DNA from: Bacillus licheniformis DSM 13 = ATCC 14580
GTDB lineage: Bacteria > Bacillota > Bacilli > Bacillales > Bacillaceae
Direction: 5' to 3'
DNA length: 64,000 nucleotides
Assembly (NCBI RefSeq): GCF_000011645.1
Contig: NC_006270.3
Location: 1,113,501 to 1,177,500, forward strand
Made by a program: the position numbers and the translations under genes. Below, piece after piece: positions 43,275 to 54,100 of this stretch (the stretch's first letter is position 1; every line of letters begins with the position of its first letter). Under the pieces are notes generated by a model. That model was not told the DNA's origin. It saw only the letters and a list, made by a program, of their open reading frames with translations, and ran no database searches.

Positions 43275-44642
43275 TTACACATCGGAAGGCAGCGTGATGA
43301 TAAATTCGCTTCCTTTCGGGGTTCTGTTTTTCGCTGCAATCTGACCGCCATGAAGCTCGACGATTTCTTTCACGATGGCCAGACCCAGCCCGGTACCGCC
43401 GGTTTGTCTGGACCTCGATTTATCGATCCGGTAAAAGCGCTCAAATATATAATCCCGTTCTTCTTCCGGAATGCCGCAGCCTTCATCCGCTACCGTAATC
43501 TTGACCTGGTCCTCCAATTTTGATGCGGTGACGGCCGCTGTTGATTCAGGATCGGAGTATTGGCGGGCGTTGTTCAGCAAATTTGAGATCACTTGTGAAA
43601 AGCGGACCTCGTCGACTGTGACATAAAGATCCGTCGGGATGTCGAACGAAACGCTGATTCGCTTTTCCGAAAAAGCGACCGCCGCTTTCTGAATTTCTTT
43701 TTTCACGAATGTGTAAAGGTGAACCTGTTTCTTATTGATTTGAAATCCGGGCTGTTTCAGTTTTGTCAGCAAAAATAAATCGTCAACAAGGGTGTTTAAA
43801 TTGTCCGCTTCCTCTTTGATGATCGACAAGTACTGATTTCTGGCTTGCGGTTCGAGCTTATCTCTCATCGCGACATCTGTGTAGCCTTTTATATATGTGA
43901 TCGGAGTCCGCAGCTCATGGGCGACGCTTGACAGAAAATCGTTTCGCTCTTTTTGAAGCCTGCTGAGATTTGAGGAAAGGCTTTCGATTGATGCGGCGAG
44001 CTCTCCGAGTTCATCATTCCTTTTGATATCAAGCGGAATCGAAGCTTGACCGTTTTTGATGCTTTCGGTTGCCTCCTTCAGTTTAATAATCGGCTTCGCT
44101 AAAACACGGCTGAACCAAAGAATAGCTGCGACCGTTAAGACGCCGGTTAAGCCGAAGCTGAGGAAAAACCGCTTCGTAATGCTTGCCACCAAGGCTTTTA
44201 TCGAGGAGGTCTCCAAATACATGAAGACGTAGCCGGCCGTTTCCCGTCCGTTCATGATCGGACTGATCGTACAAATGTACTTTGATGTATTCCAATGGGA
44301 AGATAAAGCGGTCCCGTTCCTCGGGATGTTCTGTTCTTCGAAATGAAGGTGTTCCGTCATGTCTCCCGGGGCAGACTGCGCCAATACGCGTCTGTTTTGG
44401 TCCGTGATGATCACGTTTGTCCGGGCTTCAGTCTCCATCAGGGTGACGTGGTCTATCGTCCTTTTGTCAAAATGCTTTTCGAGGACGTCTCTGTGGCTGT
44501 TGCCTCTTAGTTGAAGCGCGCTTATTTCTTCGTTTATTCTCGTGTTGACAATCGTTGTATACAGCGCGGCAAAAAGGACGGCTTCGATGAAAAGGATTAA
44601 AACGAAAAATGAACCTGCGAGCTCAAATGAAATCTTTTTCAT
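43275..44642 (-). CDS. Sensor histidine kinase
   Basis: 455 residues. A first membrane segment (about 10-30) precedes an extracytoplasmic sensor region (about 30-160), a second membrane segment (about 165-185), a HAMP domain, then a HisKA domain with the phosphorylated histidine in SSVAHELRTPITYIKGY. The ATPase domain has N, G1 and G2 boxes (ISNLLNNARQYSDPES, VADEGCGIPEE, GGTGLGLAIV). The ATG at 44640-44642 overlaps the regulator stop by four bases and is preferred to the ATG at 44666. The signal is unknown; the His-rich lipoprotein next to it may hint at a metal or cell-wall cue. Confidence 0.88.
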   Translation of the reverse strand: MKKISFELAGSFFVLILFIEAVLFAALYTTIVNTRINEEISALQLRGNSHRDVLEKHFDKRTIDHVTLMETEARTNVIITDQNRRVLAQSAPGDMTEHLHFEEQNIPRNGTALSSHWNTSKYICTISPIMNGRETAGYVFMYLETSSIKALVASITKRFFLSFGLTGVLTVAAILWFSRVLAKPIIKLKEATESIKNGQASIPLDIKRNDELGELAASIESLSSNLSRLQKERNDFLSSVAHELRTPITYIKGYTDVAMRDKLEPQARNQYLSIIKEEADNLNTLVDDLFLLTKLKQPGFQINKKQVHLYTFVKKEIQKAAVAFSEKRISVSFDIPTDLYVTVDEVRFSQVISNLLNNARQYSDPESTAAVTASKLEDQVKITVADEGCGIPEEERDYIFERFYRIDKSRSRQTGGTGLGLAIVKEIVELHGGQIAAKNRTPKGSEFIITLPSDV

Positions 44643-45313
44643 GCTCCGGTTCCTTTGCTTGTCCATTTGTAGCCGACGCCGTAGACGGTCCGGAGATGGT
44701 CTTCAACCGGAAAGCCCGCTTTTTTCAATCGGTGCCGCAAATTTCTCATGTGCGAATCGATGGTGCGGGGCTCGATATCAGAGTTGAATCCCCAGATGTT
44801 CTCAATCAATTGGTCTCTCGAAAGCACTTGATCCATATGGTCTAAGAGTGTTCCAAGCAGATCGAATTCACTTGGCGTAATGCTGATTTCACGGTGATTG
44901 ACATGCAGGGTATGATGCTGTTTATTCCAGATTAAACCGCGGAACCTGATTTCATGAAATCGGCGGGTTCTGCGCAGGACGGCTTCTATTTTGGCAAGCA
45001 GCACTTTTTCGCTGAACGGCTTTGTTAAATAATCGTCTGCACCGCAGTTCAGGCCTCGTACAATATCATCCTGCCCGTTTTTTGCCGTCAGCATGATAAC
45101 CGGAATGCTTGTCAATCTTCGGATCTCTTTGCAAACCGTCCATCCGTCCATTTCAGGCATCATGATATCGAGGATGACAAGATCGAAATTGCGCATTTTT
45201 ATTAAGTCCAGGGCTTCTTTTCCGGTGGCGGCTTTTGTGCACGAATAATGCTCTAAATAAAGCTCCAGCAGATCGAGCATCCGGTTTTCATCATCGACAA
45301 GCAGCACGTTCAA
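44639..45313 (-). CDS. OmpR-family response regulator
   Basis: 224 residues. Receiver domain with the acidic pocket (VDDEN), phospho-acceptor Asp in LVILDIMMPEMDG, and Lys in LTKPFSEK. C-terminal winged helix (about 125-220: ISITPSEFDLLGTLLDHMDQ and RTIDSHMRNLRHRLKKAG). It pairs with the overlapping kinase. The start is TTG at 45311-45313 after GAGGTG. A palindrome with a TATACCC core lies 46 bases upstream. Confidence 0.9.
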   Translation of the reverse strand: MNVLLVDDENRMLDLLELYLEHYSCTKAATGKEALDLIKMRNFDLVILDIMMPEMDGWTVCKEIRRLTSIPVIMLTAKNGQDDIVRGLNCGADDYLTKPFSEKVLLAKIEAVLRRTRRFHEIRFRGLIWNKQHHTLHVNHREISITPSEFDLLGTLLDHMDQVLSRDQLIENIWGFNSDIEPRTIDSHMRNLRHRLKKAGFPVEDHLRTVYGVGYKWTSKGTGA

Positions 45314-45358
45314 TGTCTAGCACCTCTTTAGTCAAAATATAAGTCCGCTATTTTAAAA

Positions 45359-45379
45359 ATATACCCTATAAGGGTATAT
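45359..45379. promoter_or_regulatory. Palindrome ATATACCC-N5-GGGTATAT upstream of the two-component operon
   Basis: Perfect 8-bp arms (45359-45366, 45372-45379) between yhjR and the response regulator. The core resembles CsoR/CstR-type operators (TACCC...GGGTA), which respond to copper or persulfide. On the minus strand it is followed by TTTTTAAAA, so a terminator for yhjR is an alternative. Confidence 0.45.
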
Positions 45380-45402
45380 TGATCAAGGCGGAACGAACTG
45401 AA

Positions 45403-45852
45403 TCACCTCTTTGACAAGAAGTATAAAAACCAGACTGCATGGTTTTGTTCGTCAGCTGCCGCCCGCTTGAACGCATCCCGTATCGCCCGGTCTTTGACAT
45501 AGTCTGCGATGTCCAAATAAAAATCAACCGTTTCCTGCTCGTCTTTTAATGCGGACTCCAGCGCGTTCCAATACTGTTCCGGACAAGGCTCCGTAATGGA
45601 AATGTCAGGCTTTCGGCCGGCAAGAGACGTATAAAATGCCAGGAACGCATTAAAGTGGCGGATTTCGTCCTGTCTGATTTCTAAAATTTGCTGTTTTGCC
45701 TCAGCATCCGGGGCCTTTTGTGCGATTTTTTGGTAGCAGACGACCGCACTGTGCTCTCCGTTTACCGCTTTTTCTAGATCTTTGATCAGCCTGTTGTTTT
45801 GCCTGGCGGGATAGGCGGGATGATACGGCTGAACATACCACATGTTTTTCAC
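45403..45852 (-). CDS. yhjR: Ferritin-like protein YhjR
   Basis: 149 residues, a four-helix ferritin-like bundle with Glu/His pairs in NGEHSAVVCYQK, IRQDEIRHFNAF, LKDEQETVDFY and AADEQNHAVWF, the spacing of a di-iron site. The function is undefined; such proteins bind iron or act in peroxide defence. In B. subtilis yhjR lies just before addB, as it nearly does here (modAB intervenes). The start is ATG at 45852 after GAGGTG. Confidence 0.82.
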   Translation of the reverse strand: MKNMWYVQPYHPAYPARQNNRLIKDLEKAVNGEHSAVVCYQKIAQKAPDAEAKQQILEIRQDEIRHFNAFLAFYTSLAGRKPDISITEPCPEQYWNALESALKDEQETVDFYLDIADYVKDRAIRDAFKRAAADEQNHAVWFLYFLSKR

Positions 45853-46046
45853 CTCAATATCTTATATTTTGCCGTCCTGTCATTATATGTAAGTCGAAGC
45901 TTGCATGTGCCTACTGGAAGGGCGCATCTCGGACATGTGGCAAAATGGTGTGGGGAGAGCGCAATCTATTTTAAAAAAATGAAGTTTGACGTAAAATGGT
46001 TGTTAGTGCCGAATGGTGACATACATATCAAAATGGAGTGAGACTA

Positions 46047-46841
46047 TTGAAAAAGGCAATATTGACGGTCATAGCTGTATTGACGTCGGTTGTTTTGTTC
46101 GCCGGCTGCCAAGCGGAAAAAGGGGGATCAGCCAAGGGGCAGTCTGAAAAAGTTCAAATTACGGTTTCCGCGGCTGCGAGTCTCAAGGATGTTTTAACAG
46201 AACTTTCCTCCGTCTATGAGAAAGACCATCCGAATGTCTCTATAAAGTTTAATTTTGGTTCATCGGGTGCATTGCAGCAGCAGATCGAACAGGGCGCTCC
46301 GGCTGATTTGTTTTTTTCTGCCGCTGAAGACAAATTTAATAGAGTAGTTGATCAAGGGTTAATTGACAAAAAAGACTCTGTCAAGCTGGTCGAAAACAGT
46401 CTGGTGCTGATCGTGCCGAAAGGAAAAAGTCAGCATGTCAACAGCTTCAAGGATTTGGCGGATGACAAAGTCGAAAAAATTGCGATCGGCAAACCTGAAT
46501 CAGTGCCAGCCGGAAAATACGCAAAAGAAACGTTGACGAACCTTGACGTATGGTCTAAAGTGCAATCTAAAGTCGTCTACAGCAAAGATGTAAGGCAGGT
46601 CCTTTCTTATATCGAAACAGGCAACGCGGATGCCGGAATCGTTTACCGGACGGACGCCCTTTCATCAGATCAGGTCGAGACCGTAGAGACGGCGAAAAGC
46701 GATCTGCATACACCGATTGTCTATCCGCTCGGAATTGTGAAAAATACAAAGCACAGGGAACAGTCTGAGGAATTTTATCAATTCCTGCAAAGCGACCAAG
46801 CCGTCAAGGCGATGGAAAAGTACGGATTTAAGAAGGGCTGA
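46047..46841 (+). CDS. modA: Molybdate ABC transporter, substrate-binding lipoprotein ModA
   Basis: 264 residues. A lipoprotein signal ends in LFAGC (near residue 20). The rest matches ModA, with VSAAASLKDVLTELSSVYEK, KFNFGSSGALQQQIEQGAPA and SYIETGNADAGIVYRTDA, which carry oxyanion-binding serines and a Tyr. It binds molybdate or tungstate outside the membrane. In B. subtilis it is YvgL. The TTG start follows GGAG with 8-base spacing; the GTG nine bases earlier is within that site. Confidence 0.9.
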   Translation: MKKAILTVIAVLTSVVLFAGCQAEKGGSAKGQSEKVQITVSAAASLKDVLTELSSVYEKDHPNVSIKFNFGSSGALQQQIEQGAPADLFFSAAEDKFNRVVDQGLIDKKDSVKLVENSLVLIVPKGKSQHVNSFKDLADDKVEKIAIGKPESVPAGKYAKETLTNLDVWSKVQSKVVYSKDVRQVLSYIETGNADAGIVYRTDALSSDQVETVETAKSDLHTPIVYPLGIVKNTKHREQSEEFYQFLQSDQAVKAMEKYGFKKG

Positions 46842-46849
46842 CCGCCGTT

Positions 46850-47506
46850 ATGCTTGAGGAGTTCTTATCCCCAATTGAAATTTCCATCCAAGTATCAGCC
46901 GCAGCGGGCATCATCGCCGTTTTGCTTGGAACTGCTGCAGCGAGGCTCCTGGCGAACAGAAACTTTAAAGGCAAGTCCATTATCGAGACGGTGATGATGC
47001 TGCCGCTCGTTCTGCCGCCGACCGTTGTCGGATTTTTTTTAATTGTGATCTTCGGAAGGCAGAGCGTGATCGGACGCTTGATTGAAAACGTGTTTCAAGC
47101 GCCGGTTATTTTTACCTGGTGGGCAGCTGTGATCGCCGCGGCGGTTGTCGCGTTCCCGTTAATGTATCAGTCTGCAAAATCCGGATTTCTGGCTGTCGAC
47201 CGCGACATCGAGGATGCAGCGAGGGTTGACGGAGCAAACGAATGGAGGGTGTTCCTCTTTGTCACCGTTCCCCTTGCATCCAATGGAATCATGACGGGGA
47301 TTGTGCTCAGCTTTGCGAGGGCGCTTGGCGAGTTTGGCGCAACGCTGATGTTTGCGGGCATTATCCCGGGGGTGACGCAGACGGTGCCGACGGCGATATA
47401 CTTGGCGATCGATTCGGGCAATATGACGCTGGCATGGATGTGGGTCGCCTCTATCGCGATCATCTCGTTTTTGATGCTGTTTTTTGTGCAGTTCAAGCAA
47501 AAATAG
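46850..47506 (+). CDS. modB: Molybdate ABC transporter permease ModB
   Basis: 218 residues, five membrane segments, with the ABC permease loop EDAARVDGANEWRVFLFVTV near residue 124 and SFARALGEFGATLMFAG typical of ModB/CysT. It forms the membrane channel with ModA. No ModC ATPase gene follows; the next gene is addB after a terminator. It starts eight bases after modA. Confidence 0.9.
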   Translation: MLEEFLSPIEISIQVSAAAGIIAVLLGTAAARLLANRNFKGKSIIETVMMLPLVLPPTVVGFFLIVIFGRQSVIGRLIENVFQAPVIFTWWAAVIAAAVVAFPLMYQSAKSGFLAVDRDIEDAARVDGANEWRVFLFVTVPLASNGIMTGIVLSFARALGEFGATLMFAGIIPGVTQTVPTAIYLAIDSGNMTLAWMWVASIAIISFLMLFFVQFKQK

Positions 47507-47539
47507 CCGTATGGGGTGCAAGTGCTCATACGGTTTTTT
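47507..47539 (+). terminator. Terminator of modAB
   Basis: CCGTATG / CATACGG arms, 13-base loop, T6 run, directly after modB. Confidence 0.85.
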
Positions 47540-47615
47540 CCCAGTTTTGGAGAATGGTTATTTTGCGGATGTTTCGATAGAATAAAGAGTAAGAAACAGA
47601 AAGGAGACGGGCTTA

Positions 47616-50600
47616 GTGGGAGCAGTATTTTTATCAGGCAGATCCGGGAGTGGGAAAACGACCTTTATCCTGAATGAAATCAGAGAAAAACTTCGCGATG
47701 AACCGCTCGGAAAACCGATCATTTTTCTAGTCCCGGATCAAATGACGTTTTTAATGGAATACGAGCTTAGCAAAACACCAGATTTGGGCGGCACCATCCG
47801 CGCCCAAGTGTACAGTTTTTCACGGCTTGCCTGGCGAGTGCTCCAACACACCGGAGGCATGAACCGGCCGTTCTTGACGGGAACGGGCATTCAGATGCTG
47901 CTGCGGAGACTGATTGAAGAGCATAAGGGCGAGTTTAAAGTCTATCAAAACGCAAGCGATAAAAGCGGATTTACGGAGCAGGTGGAACGGATGCTGACCG
48001 AATTTAAACGGCACTGTCTGCCGCCTCAAAGCATCCGGGATATGATGGAAGGGACAGGCAAGTCGGAATACGAAGATGAACGGATTCTTTCCGATAAATT
48101 GCACGACTTATATATTTTGTACAGCAAGCTTGAGGAAAATCTGGAGAATCAATATGTTCAATCTGAAGATTATTTGACCCTTTTAGCCGAACAGATTCCG
48201 TATGCGGAAGAGATTAGAAACGCTGCCGTTTACGTTGACGGATTTCACCAATTCACGCCTCAGGAGATGAGCGTACTAGAACAGCTGATGGTACATGCCG
48301 AAGAGATCACGTTTTCGCTGACGGCGGATAAGCCGTTTACGGCAAACAGCCCGAATGATCTCCATCTGTTCAGGATGACCGGGAAGGCGTACTATGACCT
48401 TTACCAAAAGGCGAAGGAACTCGGCCTTGATCCGTCTGAAGTGCGGCTGGAAGAAACGAAACGGCACCGGCATCATCCGGAGCTTCAGCATCTTGAACGC
48501 TATTTTGATGAACGTCCTGCAAAACCGTATCCCGGACAGACGGAATCGCTCCGCATCATGCAGGCGTCGAACAGAAGAACCGAGATTGAAGGAATTGCGC
48601 GCGAGATTCATTCTTTAATCCGCCAGGGCCGGTTCCGGCTTAGGGATATTGCTGTCATCGCCCGCAATGTTGAAGATTATAAAGATACGATAAAAGAAGT
48701 TTTTAAAGACTGCGAACTTCCTTTTTTCATAGACGGCAAGGAATCGATGCAAAATCATCCGCTTATTGAGCTGATCCGTTCGACGCTTGATATCATTAAA
48801 GGAAATTGGCGGTATGAAGCCGTGTTCCGCTGTGTCAAAACGGAGCTTTTATTCCCGGAAGGACAGCCGAAGGAACGGCTGCGCGAACAGATTGACCAGC
48901 TTGAAAACTACTGTATTGCTTATGGCATTAAAGGAGACAGATGGACAAGCAAAGATCCGTTTGTTTACAGAAGATACGCTTCACTGGATGAGGATTTTGC
49001 CAAGACAGACAAAGAGATTGAAACGGAAAATATGCTCAATGAACTAAAGGGCTGGATCGTTCCGCCGATTCACAGGCTGCAGAAGCGCTTGAAAAAAGCT
49101 GAAACAGTAAGGGAAATGGCCGAAGCCGTCTACCTTTATCTTGAAGAAGCCGATGTTCCGATGAAGCTTGAACAGGAAAGGCGGCTAGCCGAAGAAGGCG
49201 GAAGGATTGCCGAGTCGCGCCAGCATGAGCAAGTATGGGATGCCGTTATTCAACTGTTGGACGAGTTTGTTGAAATGATGGGCACAGAGCGGATTTCGTT
49301 TGCGTTATTTCAGCAAATGATCGAAACCGGATTGGAGTCTTTGAAATTCGCGCTGATTCCGCCCGCACTTGATCAAGTGTTTATCGGCAATATGGACCTT
49401 TCAAGGATGTACGGCACGAAATGTACATTTCTCATCGGTGTAAACGACGGCATACTTCCGGCGAGGCCTGCGGATGACGGCGTGCTTTCAGACGAGGACA
49501 GGGAGTGGCTGAAACGAAACGGCGCACAGCTGGCGGCAACAGGGCGAGAGCAGCTATTGGACGAGAATTTTCTGATCTATATGACGCTTTCAAGCCCGTC
49601 TGAAAAGCTTTATGTCTCCTATCCGATCGCTGATTCGGAAGGGAAGACGCTGCTTCCTTCAACAGTGGTGAAACGGCTGAATGAACTGTTCCCGGACAGC
49701 GAAGAAAAGATGCTGATTCATGAACCCGAGCAGCTGGACGATGAAGCCCAGCTTGAATTTCTCGTGAATAAAGGCATCGCCTTGAGCCATTTGGCAGGGC
49801 AGCTCGGCATCTGGACGAGGCAGTATGCGATCAGCGATGTATGGTGGAGTACATACAACTTTTTAATGAATGAGCCTGACCGCATCTTTTCTCAAAACAT
49901 CCTGTCCAGCCTGTTTTTCAGAAACAAGGTCGAAAACCTAAACCGGCATGTGAGCCGCGATTTATACGGGGAGCACATTCAGGGAAGCGTGTCGCGGATG
50001 GAGACGTTCAAGGCCTGTCCGTTTTCCCATTTTGCTTCGCACGGCTTAAAGCTGAAGGAACGCCAATTTTTCAAGCTTGAAGCTCCGGATATCGGTCAGC
50101 TGTTCCACTCTGCGCTGAAGCTGATTTCAGACCGGCTTCACGAGCTTAAACTGGATTGGCGCGACTTAACGAAAGCCCAGTGCGAGACTTTGTCAAGCGA
50201 TGCAGTTGAACGGCTTGCGCCTAAACTGCAAAAGGAGATTCTGCTCAGTTCGAACCGTCATCATTATGTGAAGCAGAAGCTGCAAAAAATCATTGCCAGG
50301 GTATCGGGCATTTTAAGTGAGCATGCAAAAGCAAGCGGCTTTGCCCCCGTCGGCATAGAGCTCGGATTCGGAGGGAAAGGTCCGCTTCCTCCAATGCGTT
50401 TCACCTTGAAGAACGGTTGCACGATGGAGCTTGTCGGCCGGATCGACAGAGTGGATAAAGCGGAGAGCTCAAAAGGGTTGCTGCTTAGGATTGTTGATTA
50501 TAAATCAAGCGATAAAGGCCTCGATTTGGCCGAGGTGTATTACGGGCTTGCCCTGCAAATGCTGACATATCTCGATTTGTCGATCACGCATTCAACCGAT

Positions 50601-51116
50601 TGGCTCGGCATGAAAGCATCCCCGGCAGGCGTGCTCTATTTTCATGTGCACGATCCAATGATCCAGGCTTCAGTGCCGCTCGGCCTTGATGAAATAGAAA
50701 AAGAGATTTTCAAAAAGTTCAAGATGAAAGGGCTGCTCCTGGGAGACCAGGAAGCGGTCAAGCTGATGGACACCACCCTGGAACAAGGCAGGTCGAATAT
50801 TATCAGCGCCGGTTTGAAAAAAGACGGCTCGCTCCGTTCGGATTCTGACGTTGTTGCAGAAGAGGATTTTCATGTATTGAGGCGTCATATCCGCCGGACA
50901 TTTCAGCAGGCCGGCGAGGAGATCACAGACGGCAAAGTGTCGATCGAGCCTTACAAGCTAAAAGACCGGACACCGTGCACATATTGTTCATACCGGTCAT
51001 TCTGCCAGTTTGACGAATCGCTTGAGGAAAACGAATACCGAATATTAAAACCTGAAAAAGACAGCGTGATATTGGAGCGGCTGAAAAAGGAGGATGAGGC
51101 AGATGGAGATTTCTAA
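47616..51116 (+). CDS. addB: ATP-dependent helicase/nuclease subunit AddB
   Basis: 1166 residues. A Walker A motif at the N-terminus (SGRSGSGKTTF) and a RecB-type nuclease near the C-terminus (VDYKSSDKGLDLAEVYYGLA, near 965) with an Fe-S cluster cysteine set (an upstream Cys in FKACPFSHF near 800 and C-TYCSYRSFC near 1125). AddB with AddA unwinds and resects DNA double-strand ends and recognises Chi for RecA-dependent repair. The start is GTG after AAAGGAGA. The end overlaps addA by 14 bases. Confidence 0.96.
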   Translation: MGAVFLSGRSGSGKTTFILNEIREKLRDEPLGKPIIFLVPDQMTFLMEYELSKTPDLGGTIRAQVYSFSRLAWRVLQHTGGMNRPFLTGTGIQMLLRRLIEEHKGEFKVYQNASDKSGFTEQVERMLTEFKRHCLPPQSIRDMMEGTGKSEYEDERILSDKLHDLYILYSKLEENLENQYVQSEDYLTLLAEQIPYAEEIRNAAVYVDGFHQFTPQEMSVLEQLMVHAEEITFSLTADKPFTANSPNDLHLFRMTGKAYYDLYQKAKELGLDPSEVRLEETKRHRHHPELQHLERYFDERPAKPYPGQTESLRIMQASNRRTEIEGIAREIHSLIRQGRFRLRDIAVIARNVEDYKDTIKEVFKDCELPFFIDGKESMQNHPLIELIRSTLDIIKGNWRYEAVFRCVKTELLFPEGQPKERLREQIDQLENYCIAYGIKGDRWTSKDPFVYRRYASLDEDFAKTDKEIETENMLNELKGWIVPPIHRLQKRLKKAETVREMAEAVYLYLEEADVPMKLEQERRLAEEGGRIAESRQHEQVWDAVIQLLDEFVEMMGTERISFALFQQMIETGLESLKFALIPPALDQVFIGNMDLSRMYGTKCTFLIGVNDGILPARPADDGVLSDEDREWLKRNGAQLAATGREQLLDENFLIYMTLSSPSEKLYVSYPIADSEGKTLLPSTVVKRLNELFPDSEEKMLIHEPEQLDDEAQLEFLVNKGIALSHLAGQLGIWTRQYAISDVWWSTYNFLMNEPDRIFSQNILSSLFFRNKVENLNRHVSRDLYGEHIQGSVSRMETFKACPFSHFASHGLKLKERQFFKLEAPDIGQLFHSALKLISDRLHELKLDWRDLTKAQCETLSSDAVERLAPKLQKEILLSSNRHHYVKQKLQKIIARVSGILSEHAKASGFAPVGIELGFGGKGPLPPMRFTLKNGCTMELVGRIDRVDKAESSKGLLLRIVDYKSSDKGLDLAEVYYGLALQMLTYLDLSITHSTDWLGMKASPAGVLYFHVHDPMIQASVPLGLDEIEKEIFKKFKMKGLLLGDQEAVKLMDTTLEQGRSNIISAGLKKDGSLRSDSDVVAEEDFHVLRRHIRRTFQQAGEEITDGKVSIEPYKLKDRTPCTYCSYRSFCQFDESLEENEYRILKPEKDSVILERLKKEDEADGDF

Positions 51117-54100
51117 ACCGAAGGGCAGCACCTGGACTGATGACCAATGGAAGGCGATTGTCTCATCCGGCCGGGACATTTTAGTTGCGGCAGCGGCCGG
51201 TTCCGGAAAAACGGCCGTGCTGGTTGAACGGATCATTCGGAAAATAACGGATCAGGAACGACCGGTAGATGTCGACAGGCTGCTCGTCGTCACCTTTACA
51301 AATGCATCTGCGGCTGAAATGAAGCACAGGATCGGCGAAGCGCTCGAAAAAGAGCTTGCCGAAAATCCGGGATCGCTTCATTTGCGCCGACAGCTTGCTT
51401 TATTAAACAAAGCGAGCATATCAACATTGCATTCATTCTGTCTTCAAGTCATCCGCAAATATTACTATTTGATCGATGTCGATCCGGCTTTCCGGATCGC
51501 CGATCAGACGGAAGGCGAGCTGCTCGGCGATGAGGTGCTGGATGAACTGTTTGAAGAAGAATACAAAAAAGGCAATCCTGCCTTTTTTGAACTTGTAGAC
51601 AGATATACGACAGACCGTCATGACCTCGACCTGCAGCATCTTGTCAAGCGGGTCTACGAATTTTCCCGTTCGCATCCCGATCCGGAGGGCTGGCTTCACT
51701 CATTGGCTGAACTGTATGACGCGGCTTCGGATACGAAGGTTGAGGCTCTGCCGTTTTATTCTTACATTAAAGAAGACATCGCACTCGTTCTGGAAGGTAT
51801 GCGGCAAAAGCTGACGCGCGCGCTTGATTTGACGAAGCAGCCCGGGGGGCCTGCTCCGCGCGCCGAAAATTTTCTCGATGATTTAGCGCAGATCGACAGG
51901 CTGATTCAGCAGCAGGATGATTTTTCGGCCCTGCATGAGCTTGTACCGACCGTTTCGTTTCAACGATTGAAGCCATGCAAAGGTGATGAGTACGATCCCA
52001 GATTGGTTGATGAGGCGGCAGACCTCCGCAACAGTGCGAAAAAGCAGCTTGAAAAGCTGAAAAGCGATTATTTTTCGCGAACTCCGGAGCAGCACCTTGA
52101 GAGCCTGAGGGAAATGAAGCCTGTCATTCAGACGCTTGTCCAGCTCGTGCTGGAGTATGGCAGGCGGTTTGCGGAAGCGAAAAAGGAAAAGGCGATCGTC
52201 GATTTTTCAGACCTTGAACACGACTGCCTTGCGATTTTATCCGTGAAAAATCCGGCGGGCGAGGCCGTGCCGAGCGAAGCGGCGAAGTTTTACCGCCATC
52301 AGTTCCACGAAGTGCTTGTTGATGAATACCAGGATACGAACCTGGTCCAGGAAGCGATTTTAAAGCTCGTCGCCAAAGAGGAGCATGAGGGGAACCTGTT
52401 TATGGTGGGCGATGTCAAGCAGTCGATTTACCGGTTCCGCCTGGCTGAGCCGCTTTTGTTCCTCTCGAAATATAAACGCTTTACAGACGATGGCTCGGGT
52501 TCCGGCCAGAAAATCGATTTAAATAAAAACTTCAGAAGCCGTTCAGATATTTTGGACAGCACGAACTTTTTATTCAAACAGCTCATGGGAGAAAAAGTCG
52601 GGGAAGTCGAGTATGACGAACAAGCCGAATTGAAGCTCGGCGCCTCTTATCCGCCGAACGAAGCGACAAAAACGGAGCTTCTGCTCATCGAAACCCCGAG
52701 CGGCGCGCCGGGTGAAGAGGCTGAAGAGCTTGAGGCGGTCCAGCTTGAAGCAAGAGCGATGGCCGGGCAGATCCGCAGGCTGATTACAGAAAAATTTCAA
52801 GTATATGATGCCAAAGCGAAAGCGTCGCGAAACATCCAGTACCGTGATATCGTGGTGCTTTTGCGGTCGATGCCTTGGGCGCCTCAAATTATGGACGAGT
52901 TTAAACAGCAGGGAATACCCGTATACGCGAACCTCTCAACTGGTTATTTTGAGGCGACAGAAGTATCGGTCACACTGTCTTTATTAAAAATCATCGATAA
53001 TGCCTATCAGGACATCCCGCTTGCGTCCGTTCTCAGATCGCCTGTTGTGGGTCTTGATGAGAATGAGCTTTCCTTGATCAGAATCAAAGATAAAAAAGCG
53101 CCGTTTTACGAAGCCATGAAAGCGTACCTTGCTGCAGCAGACGGCGATGAGAGGCTCAGCGAAAAGCTTCGCCGCTTTGACGGTCTGCTCAAGAAGTGGA
53201 GAGCTTATGCGAAAAACCACTCTGTAGCAGAGCTGATCTGGGAAATCTACCGGGATACGAAGTATTTGGATTATGTCGGCGGAATGCCGGGCGGAAAACA
53301 GCGGCAGGCCAATTTGCGCGCGCTTTACGACAGGGCGAGATCCTATGAAGCGACATCATTCCGCGGCTTGTTCCGCTTTTTAAGATTTATTGAGCGGATG
53401 CAGGAGCGGGGCGATGACCTCGGAACGGCAAGGGCTCTAAGCGAACAGGAAGACGTTGTTCGGCTGATGACGATCCACTCAAGCAAAGGGCTTGAATTTC
53501 CTGTCGTATTTACCGCCGGTCTCGGACGGAATTTTAATATGATGGACTTGAACAAATCTTATCTGCTGGATAAAGAGCTCGGTTTTGGAACGAAGTTTAT
53601 CCATCCGAAGTGGCGGATCAGCTATCCGACGCTGCCGCTTATCGCGATGAAGAAAAAACTCCGCCGCGAGCTTTTATCAGAGGAGCTGCGCGTCTTGTAT
53701 GTCGCCCTTACCCGGGCCAAGGAAAAGCTGTACCTGGTCGGGACGGCGAAGGATAAAGAAAAGCTGCTTGCCGACTGGCGGACACAAGCGGCCGGGTCCG
53801 AGTGGCTGCTCCCGGATTATGAACGGTTTCAGGCAAAATCATATCTGGATTTCATCGGACCTGCTTTGATGAGGCACAGAGATATGGATGAATCCGGGGC
53901 GCCGCCTGTGATTGATGAGATCCGCGAACATCCGGCGCGCTTTCAGGTCAGCTGGCTGTCCGCCGCGGATCTACAAGCTGAGGCTGTCGATCAGGCCGGT
54001 GAAGAAAGACACGACCGGCTCGTCCAAATTCAAATGGGCCATGCGATTGAAGGCGCCTTTGAATATGAGCAGCAAGTCAGAGAACGACTGGCATGGTCAT

